Positions 35,838 through 47,690 of a DNA stretch of 64,000 nucleotides are shown one piece after another (the stretch's first letter is position 1; each line of letters starts with the position of its first letter). Made by a program: the position numbers and the translations under genes. This stretch comes from Platerodrilus igneus. Its lineage: Eukaryota; Arthropoda; Insecta; Coleoptera; Lycidae. The DNA is taken from positions 531,001-595,000 of the forward strand of contig JARFIW010001254.1 of assembly GCA_036346225.1 (NCBI GenBank), given 5' to 3'. Under the pieces are notes generated by a model that was given only the letters and a program-made list of their open reading frames with translations, was not told the origin of the DNA and did no database searches.

Positions 35838-37631
35838 TGTAACGTGCATTTTTATAGCTTAACATAATACGCTTTTTCCCAATTCGTAAATACATTTCTG
35901 CAATTACTATTTCTATATTTTATATTAATTAACTCGTTAGCGAATGCGTCGTATTATATTGAGTGGATTGCATCGTTCTTGTCTGGCCGTTCGTATAAAT
36001 TTTGTTGCTTATGTGGATATACAAGTCTAGATAATAGACGATAAGAAGTTGTAATAGCAACGAGTTGATATAAACAGATGAGCAGTGGTAGTTCGTTCTT
36101 GGTTCCTATATATTAATTACGTGGAAAATACTGTTTCTTTTTGCTTTAACAATAGTGAGAATGAATGCGGTATCAATTTTCGAATTGTTCATGAACAAGC
36201 ATGGCACGATTTTAGTTGTTTTTCTTGTGAAATAAAGGTTGTATATTAACTGTAGAAAAGTGGAGTGCTAATTCCGATTGAAGTAGTATGGTTTATAGGC
36301 GAACGTGTTTGGTCGACGCACTTGTGTTTTTAAGGACATTTGACGGACGGTTTTAGTGCTTACGCCTGCCTTACTAGTTGTTGTTTTTGTTGAGTTTCTG
36401 TTGGAAATAAAAGTGGTAGAACTTGTTAAACTCGACCTGCACGCGTGTTTTACGGAACATTTGACGGACTTACTTTAGTGATACACGTGCTTTACTCATT
36501 GTGGTTTTTTTGTTGGTGCTTCGTCTTTTGATATTTAAACTGTGTGTGCGATCTAGTTTCGCGGTCCTTTTTTATCAGAGTAGTGCATACTTTGGATTAT
36601 CCAAATACAGTTGATACTGTAGTTTCTGAATTTTCTAACCCCAAAGAATCTAAAATAGATCATTGCTTGCGCAAATTTAGTTATTTGCGAAATATAACAG
36701 ATTACCGGTTTACAAAGGTATTGGTTGAAGTTTCTCCCTGCTTTTTGGATGTGTATGAAAATAATATACATTTGGTCCCAGTTGAAATTAAACTAGTGCT
36801 ACAAAATATTTCAAAATTATTGTCTCAGGAAATAGAATTAACCAGAAATTTATCAATGCTACATAGTTCCGTCGTGTGATAAGGTCTGCTGCTAACCCCA
36901 GTGAAATACGTAGGTGTGATTAGGGTAACGTGTGAGAAGTTCCATCAACGCCCTCACAGTCAAAGTTGAAGTGCTTCGTTAGTGCCGGACATTGTAAATC
37001 CCACACTTCAATTGCAAGGAAGCGTTACTGAAGGACCTTTTTGTAAGTTGAACTATTTCCTACTTGTTATTACTTTAAATACCTATCCGTTTGTTTTGCT
37101 ATATCTTTGTCGTTCTGATACCTTTTACAATCGAATTGCCTGCTATTAAGAAACAAAAAAAAAATCAATACTACTGGATTACTCATATCAATTGTGTCTT
37201 ACCTATTCATCTTTTGTTAACATTTTGTCTGATTTATGTTTAATTGGTGTGTGAGGAAACGTTTCTGCTACTCCCCAATATTACCTCACTTCGTACTAAA
37301 AATTTTTTGTATTGCTTTTACCGTTGTTATATTATATAGATTATCCAAACAGTTTTTTTTTTACATTCTACAAAGTACTGAACAATCTATGCTCGATCAG
37401 CATGCTATGCTTTTTCTTTATTTCAGGTTTGCAGGACTAATTTTTTTTATTGCAGGTATTGTTACTAGTTCCTTACAGCCGCGTACATTATATGTTGGTT
37501 TGCTTTCTACAACCCCCCCTAATCTCCGATTGAGCCCGGTCATTTCTTTGATTTTCTTTGTGTTACGCACGGCTACGAGCCAACGTAGCATAAATTTGGC
37601 GCCCAACGTGGCTGCCCCGATTAACGTAACA
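35838..37631 (+). repeat. Solo LTR of an older element C relative
   Basis: 1794 bp, TGTAACGTGC...ACGTAACA, with perfect 4-bp target duplication CTGT (35834-35837 and 37632-37635). Removing it restores the LINE frame, so it is an LTR-LTR recombination product. It aligns at both ends and in the middle with the 2.14-kb LTRs of element C, but contains an extra open segment (frame 36544-36879). It keeps the donor GTAAGTT at 37043 and acceptors at 37426 and 37455. Its last 35 bases contain TGGCGCCCAACGTGG, the start of a tRNA-Lys PBS. Confidence 0.9.
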
Positions 37632-38050
37632 CTGTCGTTTCTCGTGCCTAAACCAAATAAACCTACTACCGCTCCTTCCCTACCCTCACCTACCACAGCA
37701 TTAAAATCCCCGTAATTATTATTTTCATGTCCTTTTACGTATCTTAATATGTCTTCGATATCTTTGTAGATGGCTTCTACCTCTTCGTCACTGTAGCTAG
37801 AGGTGGGCATGTATACTTGTATTATTACTGTGTTTACCAGTTTAGATTCTAATCTAACCATGAGTACTCTTTCATTCTTTTGTAAGTAATTTTCTACACA
37901 GTATCCTATCTTTTTCCGCATAACTATCCCCACACCCAAATTTTCGTCCTCTGCTCCTGTATGAATTACCCTGAAGTCTCCACTCCAAAAATCCCCCGCC
38001 TCTGGCTACCGAACTTCGCTGATCCCTACTATGTCTAGTGATAACCAATT
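37632..38050 (-). pseudogene. RTE-type LINE C, middle of the endonuclease
   Basis: Frame pieces 38050-37872 and 37939-37632 encode the AP-endonuclease middle: SLDIVGISEVR, then GVGIVMRKKIGY, VNTVIIQVYMPTS and a DFNAVVGEG block (GDFN is a conserved metal-site motif). A stop follows EVR where the family has Trp. It is joined on either side to 55680 and 35837 through the LTR-element insertions. Confidence 0.88.
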
Positions 38051-40190
38051 TGTAACGTGCATTTTTGTAGCTCGACATTTTTACACTATACCCAATTCGT
38101 AAATACGTTTCGGTGACTGATATTTCTGCATTTTGTGTTTATTAACTCGTTGACGAATAATCTCGCTATATTATATTACGCTCCTGTCGGCTAGCGTACT
38201 TGAAACACATCGCTTTGAATAGCTGGTTGCATAAAGTTGGATTGACATTATTAAATAAATAAATTGAATTATTCGTCCGTATGCTATTTATCGCAGCCGA
38301 GATAATACGCGCAGGTGATGGACAACAACGAGGATAGATATCGACAGATTAGCGTGGTTGTTAGGTGTGCTTTGTTCATATAAATTACGAGTAGTGAGTT
38401 TGTGTTTTGGTTCCGATATTACGTTCAAGATGCTGTTTCCTTGTTGCTTTACTGATTGTGTTTTGAGTTCTAGTTTGTCTTTGGTTACTATATGTAAATT
38501 TCGTTCCTTATGAGAATTATTCGTAACTTGCTTTCCAACTTAGTTAAAATTATAAACCGCTTATAACTGATTATAAAGTGCATCGTATTATAATTTGTAC
38601 CTTATGTGGATATACGAGTCTAAATATAAACAGATAAGAAGTGTAGTTCTGATTACCTTTGAAAGAGGTATGTTTTGGTCTGTAACTTGTTGGATTGAGA
38701 AGAAGTGCGCTGGTAATAACCACGAGCGGTTATGAACAGATGCGTGGTCGGTTTTTTTGTTCTTGGTTTCCGGTATATTAAGTACTTTGAGTGACACGCG
38801 TTGCTTCGCTGATTGTGTCTTTAGTTGTTTTCGTGTACAATAAAAGTTTACTGTTTGCTTTTGCTTTGAAGAGAGTGTGGAAAAACGCGATGTTGTTTGT
38901 TGGAGTCAAGCTCGTTTTTCACTAAATAATCTGTGCTAAAATACAAAGAACGGTATATAATTTGTTATAAAGTGCTGATAATGGGTATTTAAAGTGGTTT
39001 TGCGTATTAGTAATATTTACTCGTGCGAAGTTTGAATTGGTAATCATACCCTATTCAATTATATTCCTAGGTGTTGAATTCTTGTATAACGTTGGACGAA
39101 GAAGATTGTTGACGGACTTGCTTAGTGTTTGCACGGGCTTGACTAATAGTGTTTTTGTTGATTTATCTTTTTATAATGGAACTGTTGGTGCAAACTTTGT
39201 TATTCAGAGACATTGGATTTGTCTTTGTTGCTATAGGTAGCAAATGAAACGCTTCGCGTTACTGCTAGTTTAATGCATTACATCGTACCTTGAAAGCGTG
39301 AGTCTAAATTCTTATTACTATTTTTCTTTACAATTTGTGTTACAAAATATTTCGGAATTATTGTCTCAGGAAATAGAATTAACAAGAAATTTATCAACGC
39401 TACCTGGTTCCATCAGCGTGATGGTGTCTGCTGCTAACCCCGGTGAAATACATAGGTGTGAGTTCGTGTAGAGTGTAAGCAATTTCATCCACACCCTCAC
39501 AGTCAAGGGTGCAGTGCTTCGTTAGTGTAGGACATCGTGAGTCCCCCACTCCAATGGCAAGGAAGCGTTACTGAAGGACTTTCTGTAAGTGAACTATTTC
39601 CTATTTACTATTTTACTATTACTTTAAATATCTACCCGTTGTTTTTGCCATATCTTCGTCGTTTCTGATACCTTTTACAATAGACTTGCATGCTATTAAG
39701 AAACAAAAAAAACTAATACTAATGAACTACTCATCAATTGTGCTTATCTATTTATCTTTTGTTAAAAATATTTTTGTCTAATTGATGTTAAATTGGTGTG
39801 TGAGGAAACGTTTCTGCTACTCCCAATATTACCTCACTTTGTATTAAAAGTTTTTGTACTGCTATTACCGTTGTCATATTATATAGATTATTCAAACGTT
39901 TTTACCTTCTTTTACATTCTTTTACATGCTTTTACATTCTTTTTTTTCAGGTTTACTTAACTATTTTTATTGCAGGTTGGCTATTCTAATTCTTTTTCTT
40001 TCAGGTATTGTTACTAATTCCTTATAGCCCCGTACGTTATATGTTGGTCTGCTTTCTACACCCCCACTCTCCGATTGAGCCCGGTCATTTTCTTTTTTTC
40101 TCTTTGATTTTCTTTTTGGTTACGTACGGCTACGAGCCAACGTAACATAACTTTGGCGCCCAACGCGCCTGCCACTAGATTTACGTAACA
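38051..40190 (+). repeat. Element C LTR1 (2140 bp)
   Basis: TGTAACGTGC...TTTACGTAACA. It contains AATAAA at 38839, TATATAA at 38954, an open stretch LQNISELLSQEIELTRNLS at about 39340-39400, donor CT|GTAAGTGA at 39585, and three acceptor-like tracts with AG at 39950, 39975 and 40004 with a branch-point-like TACTTAACT between. Near its end TGGCGCCCAACG (40154-40165) repeats the start of the PBS. The 67-codon frame at 39037-39240 is conserved in all three LTRs but has no recognised function. Confidence 0.93.
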
Positions 40191-40197
40191 AAATTTT

Positions 40198-40223
40198 TGG
40201 CGCCCAACGTGGGGCTCGAACCC
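40198..40223 (+). other. Element C primer-binding site (tRNA-Lys)
   Basis: TGGCGCCCAACGTGGGGC and the following TCGAACCC match the 3' end of tRNA-Lys(1,2). It starts seven bases after LTR1. Confidence 0.88.
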
Positions 40224-40533
40224 ACAATAAACGTGGCTGCCCGATTAACGAGGGCTCGAGAAAAACGAGGGGCACGATTTCCTTTTTCTCCTGCTCGATA
40301 TTTTTTTTGTTTCTTTTTCTTCTTCTCCTGCCCGATTTCTTTTCCCTACTCGATTTTTTTTTATTTGCTCTTGATTTTTTTTTTGTTTTACTTTTTCTTT
40401 TTGACCTTGATGTTTTTGACATTGATTTTTTTTTTGTAGCGGCACGAATTATTTTTTTTTATTTTAATTTTTATTTATTTAATTCATTTGTGTGTCTTTA
40501 AATATTTGGGTGTTGTTTGTCGATTCTGTAATA
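40224..40533 (+). other. Element C leader, pyrimidine-rich
   Basis: T/C-dominated leader with long T runs and repeated CTGCYCGATTT words at 40280-40370. The Lys/Arg-rich frames on the opposite strand are artefacts of this composition. Confidence 0.6.
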
Positions 40534-41451
40534 ATGGATGATCTTACTTCTGCTGAATCTCCTGATGAATTACCTACACCTATATCTCTTTCTAAATCGA
40601 TTGCTACGTCTGGTTATGGACAGCTGGTGTCTAAATGGGACTTAAAATTTTCGGGTGAGGACCGTAGGTCTTTGAATGCATTTCTATTACGCGTGGACGA
40701 ATTATGCTCGGCACGCAACGTTTCTGCTTCTCAACTATTTTCTTCGGCATCAGACTTACTTTCGGGAAAAGCCTTAATTTTATTCAGAGCGCATAAAAAA
40801 TCCCTAACTAATTGGCAGGATGTGATTCAACTATTAAGAGAAGAATTTCAACCCGCTAATTATAACGAAAAACTGTTAGAGGAAATAAAGCAACGTACTA
40901 TGGGTCCCTCAGAGTCTATTGGTATATATTTAGCTACGATGGAAAACTTATTTGCTCGTCTAACAATCTCTCTCTCTGAACTACAGAAATTCGATATTAT
41001 TTTACCAAATCTTACCCCTTTCTACCAAACCAACTTAGCTTTGCTTGATCTGAATACTATTGCCGAACTTTTGCGTGTAGGTCGCAGATTAGAACAGCGC
41101 AAAATCCAGGCCGATAATTTCAAGTCTCCTCTTGCTCCGAACTTTTCTCAACTCCTAGAGCCTGACTTAGCTTATACAGGTCCTGTGGCCCGCGGCAAAC
41201 TTATGTCCGCTTATGTCCCTCCCCATTCTGGTGGTACTATTCCAAAAACATTTGCACCTGGTGCAAGTGAGACTCCTAAAAATATTCCTAATTCTCCCGT
41301 TACTTGTTGGAACTGTGGCCAACGAGGACACAAGTCCCCTTCCTGTACGAAACCACAAATACTTCACTGTTATGGTTGTGGTAAACTTCATGTTACTCGT
41401 GCCAATTGTACGAGGTGTAACAAGAATTTAAACTACCGATCGAGTCGCTAA
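40534..41451 (+). CDS. gag: Element C copy 1 Gag
   Basis: A 305-residue frame from ATG 40534 (MDDLTSAESPDELPTPISL). An in-frame ATG 14 codons upstream at 40492 is possible, but ATAATGG at 40534 is the better context. The capsid-like retrotransposon Gag domain spans about residues 30-190 (WDLKFSG, LLREEFQP, GIYLATMENLFARL). Two CCHC knuckles follow near 260-290: CWNCGQRGHKSPSC and CYGCGKLHVTRANC, the second with unusual spacing. It should package element RNA in the cytoplasm. The last codons overlap pol, and TTTAAAC at 41427 lies in the overlap. Intact here, unlike copy 2. Confidence 0.93.
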   Translation: MDDLTSAESPDELPTPISLSKSIATSGYGQLVSKWDLKFSGEDRRSLNAFLLRVDELCSARNVSASQLFSSASDLLSGKALILFRAHKKSLTNWQDVIQLLREEFQPANYNEKLLEEIKQRTMGPSESIGIYLATMENLFARLTISLSELQKFDIILPNLTPFYQTNLALLDLNTIAELLRVGRRLEQRKIQADNFKSPLAPNFSQLLEPDLAYTGPVARGKLMSAYVPPHSGGTIPKTFAPGASETPKNIPNSPVTCWNCGQRGHKSPSCTKPQILHCYGCGKLHVTRANCTRCNKNLNYRSSR

Positions 41452-41490
41452 GCCGAGAAACCGACCCGATTCTTTCTACAGTTGTCTCGG
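41427..41490 (+). promoter_or_regulatory. Programmed -1 frameshift signal, gag to pol
   Basis: The heptamer T-TTA-AAC (41427-41433) is in the correct phase: Gag reads TTA-AAC and the -1 frame reads TTT-AAA and continues as Pol. After a 4-base spacer, GATCGAGTCG (41438-41447) can pair with CGACCCGATT (41462-41471), with one mismatch and one G-U. The loop CCGAGA (41453-41458) can pair with TCTCGG (41485-41490), which makes an H-type pseudoknot. Pairing was found by eye. Confidence 0.75.
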
Positions 41491-44400
41491 TACCTATTAT
41501 CTCCTCAGAAAATCCTTTCTCTGGTCTTGATAACCGATCTAAATATGTTCTAGATTTTATTTTAGCTAGTTCTCGTGATGACGACAGACCTTATCTTACC
41601 GTTACTATTTTCGACATCGAATTTAAGGGTTTACTTGATTCTGGCGCTTCGCGTACTATTATTGGTGGTCCTGGTTGGGATATTCTCTATTCTCTTTCTT
41701 TGCCTTTGTCCCAAACGGAGATCCACAGCTGTACGGTAGCCAATGGTCAATCCTGTGACATTCTCGGGTCACTTACTTTACCCATGTCAGTCGAAAATAA
41801 AACTATTCTTCTTAACGTCCTAGTTGTTCCTTCTATTTCTCAGCCTCTGATCTTAGGCATTGACTTCTGGAAATCTATGGGTGTTGTCCCGGATTTTCGA
41901 ACGGGTCAATGGACTTTCTGTTCTTCTTCTACTGTCTCGATCAGTCAGATCAATGCTCTTTCCGATCTATCGAACACACAACAATCCGAATTGTCGCGTA
42001 TAGTCCAACAGATGTTTCCTGAAGATGATACTTTTCCTTTGGGCTGTACTAATCTCATTGAACATCAGATCCGTACTACATCTAGTCCTATCAAGCAGCG
42101 ATACTATCCCATGTCCCCTACGGTACTACGACATGTCAATCAAGCTCTAGATGAGATGCTAGAAAATGGCGTTGTAGAACCATCTAGTAGCGCTTGGTCT
42201 AGCCCTATTGTTATGGTACCTAAGAAGGATGGCACATATCGTTTCTGCATCGATTTCAGAAAAGTCAATGAGGTTACAGAAAAGCATGCATATCCCCTTC
42301 CTTATATTTCTACGATTCTAGACCGTCTTAGAGACGCAAAATTTTTAACTAGTTTGGACATTCGCTCTGCTTATTGGCAAATACCTCTTTCTGCTAATTC
42401 TAAGGCGATTACTGCATTTACAGTGCCTGGTAGAGGTTTATACCAGTTTACTAAAATGCCATTTGGTCTTCATAATTCTCCAGCGACATTTCAACGACTT
42501 ATAGATCGTGTGCTTGGTGCTGATCTTGAACCTTTTTGTTTCGCATACTTAGATGATGTGATCATCGCTACCCCTACTTTCGAACAACATTTGGTGGTAC
42601 TACAGAAAGTACTTTTTCGTTTAAATTCTGCAGGTCTTACTCTTAGCAGGGATAAATGCATTATATGCCGACCGGAACTCCGTTATCTGGGATACGTAGT
42701 GAATCGTCATGGACTCCATGTCGACCCAGAAAAAAGTTTCGGCCATTCTTAATCTTCCTCCTCCTACTACTGTAACTGAAGTTCGACGCATAGTTGGTAT
42801 GTGTTCGTGGTATCGTCGCTTTATCCCAAATTTTTCTGCCCTTACGGCTCCAATTAATGCTCTGACTAAGAAAAATTCTAAATTTAAATGGTCTCCAGAA
42901 TGTCAGCAGGCGTTTAAACTGCTGAAAGAACACTTGGTAACGGCTCCAGTCATGAGTTGTCCGGATTTTTCTTTGCTCTTTACTATACAGACGGATGCCT
43001 CTGATTTTGGTCTGGGTGCTGTGCTGACTCAACAACAGGGTGATGACGAAAAAGTCATCAGCTACATTAGCTGTTCTCTTAAAAAGGCGGAAAGCAACTA
43101 TAGCGCCTCCGAAAAAGAATGTCTTGGTGTTATTTGGGCAATCGAGAAATTTCGTCCCTATATCGAGGGTTCTCACTTTACTGTGATCACGGATCACCAC
43201 TCGCTGATCTGGCTAAATAATCTACAAAGCCCCAACGGTCGCTTAGCTCGTTGGTCTGTACGACTTCAACAACATAACTTCACCATCGTACACCGTAAAG
43301 GTAAAGAAAACATCGTTCCCGATGCCTTATCTCGCTCAGTACCAAAAATTGACTCAATTGATGACTTTCCTAAATCTTCTATTACTTTGCCAATTTTGGA
43401 TCCTTGGTATCTTAAACTACGGACTCGGGTTAATTCCAATCCTAAACTATACAGTAACTGGCATGTGGAAAACGAATTACTGTATAAACATGTAAAATCT
43501 AAACAGTCTTTGCTCCAACCTCCTCAAGACGATTGGAAGTTAGTAGTTCCCAGCGAACAACGGAATAGGGTTCTACACGAAAACCATGATCTACCTACTT
43601 CAGGTCACCCTGGTGTCCACAAAACGGTCTCTAAAATTTCCACGCGTTACTATTGGCCTAAACTTAGAGCCGCTGTTGCTCGATACGTCCGTCGTTGTAA
43701 GATTTGCTCGGCAAACAAAGTCGAACAAAAAAAACCTTCTGGCTTTATGTCTCCTCGTGCTACTGCCACTCGTCCTTGGCAAGTCCTATGTACAGATATT
43801 GTCGGACCTCTTCCTAGATCCTCTAAAGGTAATTCTTTCATTTTAGTTGTTGCCGATTGTTTTACCAAATATGCTTGTTTCTTTCCTCTACGTGCATCTA
43901 CGGCCGCCGCTGTTGCTCGAACCATTGAGGAAAATATTTTCCTGGTGTATGGTACTCCTCAATATCTAATTGCGGACAATGGTGTACAATTTCGTAGTCA
44001 TATTTTCACTAAACTCTGTGATTCTTATCGAACAAAAATTCTGTTTAATGCTCGCTATCATCCTCAAGCGAATCCGGCCGAACGTATTAATAGAGTCCTG
44101 AAAACCATGATTTCTTTTTACGTTTCTGATAATCAACGTCGGTGGGACGTTAATTTAGCAAAAATTGGTTGTGCTATTCTAACGCTTAAACATGAAGTTA
44201 TTGGTTACTCCCCGTATTTTGCTCTATATGGTCGTGAACATGTTCTCTACGGCGATCATTTTGGAAAACCTCCTGATCCTAATGATGTTCTTATGGATCC
44301 CGAACGTCCTATCCCTCCTACTGACTTAGTCAAATTTGAGTCACTTCGTGAAGAAATTTCGAAACGTCTTTCCTTAGCATACAAGAAAAATGCTAAACAC

Positions 44401-44601
44401 TACGATCTTTGTCGTCGTCCCTTATCTTTATCTCCTGGCGATCGCGTGTGGAAACGCAATTATGTTCTTTCGGATGCTACTCGCTACTTCAATGCTAAAC
44501 TTGCTCCCAAGTACGTAGGTCTCTTTACTATTCGAACTAAACTTTCTCCTTGGACCTATATCTTAGTGGATGATTCTGGTAACGATCTGGGTACTTATTA
44601 A
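41427..44601 (+). pseudogene. pol: Element C copy 1 Pol: protease, RT, RNase H, integrase (one frameshift)
   Basis: The -1 frame is open from 41421. Protease LLDSGASRTIIGG (Asp at 41637); RT with IDFRKVNE, MPFGLHNSPATFQ and the YLDD box at 42546; RNase H TDASDFGLGAVLTQ (42994) and the Asp of ITDHHSLIWL; chromo-less integrase with HHCC finger (His 43576 to CKICSAN near 43700). Acidic residues are at TDIVGP (43795), ADNGVQF (43975) and AERINR (44080). The only break is an A-run of six at 42730-42735 where copy 2 has five, shifting the frame at PEK. Both copies end at the same TAA (44599), although another frame runs on for about 38 codons (44603-44720, PDIDPEPPDPNG). Otherwise all catalytic residues are present. 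Confidence 0.92.
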
Positions 44602-45511
44602 GGACCTCAAACCTGATAAAACTTTAGACCCGCCAGACATTGATCCTGAACCTCCGGATCCTAATGGTCTCCCTACGGTTGATTCTATTTTGATTTCTAC
44701 GTGTCGCTATCCCTATTGACTTGTGATTTTTTTTTCTGTTTGTTATGTTTTTTTTGCTTATTGGTCTTGTGTTTTCGCTGATAAGCTTGTGTTCGAAAAC
44801 ACTGGCGCCCATTTCGTATTCCTATTTATATTTTGTAGCTAGCCCATCCCGTGACTTTTTCTTTTGGCTAGTTCTACCATTTGTTCACTATTCGACTATT
44901 ATAGTCGCTTGCTACATCCATTCCAAGAGGTAGGCTTCAGATCTATTTTCTTTACCTTTAGGTATTTCGACTTGGTCGCTTTTGTAGGTCTGTTAGCCAT
45001 ACTCTGCTTGAGTAATCGTTTCATACGAATCAGTGTTACCTCAGTTGGAAGTATTTTAGGTTGTGTACTAGCTTGCCTTTGCTCTTTGCTTGTCTTGGTT
45101 CTTTCTTTGCTGCACACTTGAGGTTGACAGTTGTGTCGTTTAGTTGGTTTGCTACGAGTTTTCTTCCTCGTTTTTTTTCTTTTCTCTTGGTTTCTCCGCG
45201 GGAAGCCAAAACTTTTCTTTGAGGTGGAAAACAGAAATGTCTCTTTTGGAGACATCCGTCTTTTGACGATTTTGAAAGTAGCTATAACTTTTAATCCTCA
45301 TTGGGTGTTTACTTGATACTTTCTTTACCTATTCTGTCATTGTTGGTTACGATAGATGACTTTGTCTTCTTTTGAAAAAAAAATGTGTTCTTTTTCTTAT
45401 ACTGTTGTTGGTCCTTCGAACCGGATAAAATTTTTTTTTGTTTGGTTCCTTGTCTGTCGTTTTTCTTTTTTTTCTTTTACCCCGACGTCTTTATTTTGCT
45501 AGGGGAGAATT
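44602..45511 (+). other. Element C copy 1, 3' internal region and purine tract
   Basis: T-rich sequence with overlapping short hydrophobic frames (44745-44933, 44864-45121) that might be membrane peptides but show no env features such as cleavage site or Cys pattern. GGCGCC words occur at 44803. The polypurine tract AGGGGAGAAT (45501-45510) precedes LTR2. Confidence 0.6.
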
Positions 45512-47658
45512 TGTAACGTGCATTTTTGTAGCTCGACATTTTTACACTATACCCAATTCGTAAATACGTTTCGGTGACTGATATTTCTGCATTTTGTGTT
45601 TATTAACTCGTTGACGAATAATCTCGCTATATTATATTACGCTCCTGTCGGCTAGCGTACTTGAAACACATCGCTTTGAATAGCTGGTTGCATAAAGTTG
45701 GATTGACATTATTAAATAAATAAATTGAATTATTCGTCCGTATGCTATTTATCGCAGCCGAGATAATACGCGCAGGTGATGGACAACAACGAGGATAGAT
45801 ATCGACAGATTAGCGTGGTTGTTAGGTGTGCTTTGTTCATATAAATTACGAGTAGTGAGTTTGTGTTTTGGTTCCGATATTACGTTCAAGATGCTGTTTC
45901 CTTGTTGCTTTACTGATTGTGTTTTGAGTTCTAGTTTGTCTTTGGTTACTATATGTAAATTTCGTTCCTTATGAGAATTATTCGTAACTTGCTTTCCAAC
46001 TTAGTTAAAATTATAAACCGCTTATAACTGATTATAAAGTGCATCGTATTATAATTTGTACCTTATGTGGATATACGAGTCTAAATATAAACAGATAAGA
46101 AGTGTAGTTCTGATTACCTTTGAAAGAGGTATGTTTTGGTCTGTAACTTGTTGGATTGAGAAGAAGTGCGCTGGTAATAACCACGAGCGGTTATGAACAG
46201 ATGCGTGGTCGGTTTTTGTTCTTGGTTTCCGGTATATTAAGTACTTTGAGTGACACGCGTTGCTTCGCTGATTGTGTCTTTAGTTGTTTTCGTGTACAAT
46301 AAAAAGTTTACTGTTTGCTTTTGCTTTGAAAAGAGTGTGGAAAAACGCGATGTTGTTTGTTGAGTCAAGCTCGTTTTTCACTAAATAATCTGTGCTAAAA
46401 TACAAAGAACGGTATATAATTTGTTATAAAGTGCTGATAATGGGTATTTAAAGTGGTTTTGCGTATTAGTAATATTTACTCGTGCGAAGTTTGAATTGGT
46501 AATCATACCCTATTCAATTATATTCCTAGGTGTTGAATTCTTGTATAACGTTGCACGAAGAAGATTGTTGACGGACTTGCTTAGTGTTTGCACGGGCTTG
46601 ACTAATAGTGTTTTTGTTGATTTATCTTTTTATAATGGAACTGTTGGTGCAAACTTCGTTATTCAGAGACATTGGATTTGTCTTTGTTGCTATAGGTAGC
46701 AAATGAAACGCTTCGCGTTACTGCTAGTTTAATGCATTACATCGTACCTTGAAAGCGTGAGTCTAAATTCTTATTACTATTTTTCTTTACAATTTGTGTT
46801 ACAAAATATTTCGGAATTATTGTCTCAGGAAATAGAATTAACAAGAAATTTATCAACGCTACCTGGTTCCATCAGCGTGATGGTGTCTGCTGCTAACCCC
46901 GGTGAAATACATAGGTGTGAGTTCGTGTAGAGTGTAAGCAATTTCATCCACACCCTCACAGTCAAGGGTGCAGTGCTTCGTTAGTGTAGGACATCGTGAG
47001 TCCCCCACTCCAATGGCAAGGAAGCGTTACTGAAGGACTTTCTGTAAGTGAACTATTTCCTATTTACTATTTTACTATTACTTTAAATATCTACCCGTTG
47101 TTTTTGCCATATCTTCGTCGTTTCTGATACCTTTTACAATAGACTTGCATGCTATTAAGAAACAAAAAAAAAACTAATACTAATGAACTACTCATCAATT
47201 GTGCTTATCTATTTATCTTTTGTTAAAAATATTTTTGTCTAATTGATGTTAAATTGGTGTGTGAGGAAACGTTTCTGCTACTCCCCAATATTACCTCACT
47301 TTGTATTAAAAGTTTTTGTACTGCTATTACCGTTGTCATATTATATAGATTATTCAAACGTTTTTACCTTCTTTTACATTCTTTTACATGCTTTTACATT
47401 CTTTTTTTTCAGGTTTACTTAACTATTTTTATTGCAGGTTGGCTATTCTAATTCTTTTTCTTTCAGGTATTGTTACTAATTCCTTATAGCCCCGTACGTT
47501 ATATGTTGGTCTGCTTTCTACACCCCCCCCCCCACTCTCCGATTGAGCCCGGTCATTTTCTTTTTTTCTCTTTGATTTTCTTTTTGGTTACGTACGGCTA
47601 CGAGCCAACGTAACATAACTTTGGCGCCCAACGCGCCTGCCACTAGAGTTACGTAACA
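45512..47658 (+). repeat. Element C LTR2 (shared by both copies)
   Basis: 2147 bp, nearly identical to LTR1, with differences mostly in homopolymer length (for example the C-run at 47522-47533). Donor, acceptor and internal PBS-like copy (47622) are conserved. Confidence 0.93.
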
Positions 47659-47664
47659 AAATTT

Positions 47665-47690
47665 TGGCGCCCAACGTGGGGCTCGAACCC
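47665..47690 (+). other. Element C copy 2 primer-binding site
   Basis: Same tRNA-Lys match as at 40198, six bases after LTR2. Confidence 0.88.

Noticed and set aside
37236..37715. 159-codon plus frame across the solo LTR end
   Set aside because: Runs across the LTR/LINE border, so it cannot be an evolved gene; hydrophobicity follows T-richness.
40120..40501. Lys/Arg-rich minus frames and Phe/Leu-rich plus frames
   Set aside because: Products of the T-rich element C leader; no codon pattern and they change with homopolymer length between copies.
41453..41490. Simple hairpin CCGAGA/TCTCGG alone as frameshift stimulator
   Set aside because: It starts 19 bases after the slippery site, too far on its own; kept only as stem 2 of the proposed pseudoknot.
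44745..45121. Hydrophobic frames after element C pol considered as env
   Set aside because: No signal peptide plus cleavage site plus Cys pattern; T-rich DNA gives hydrophobic frames by chance, and the frames overlap.
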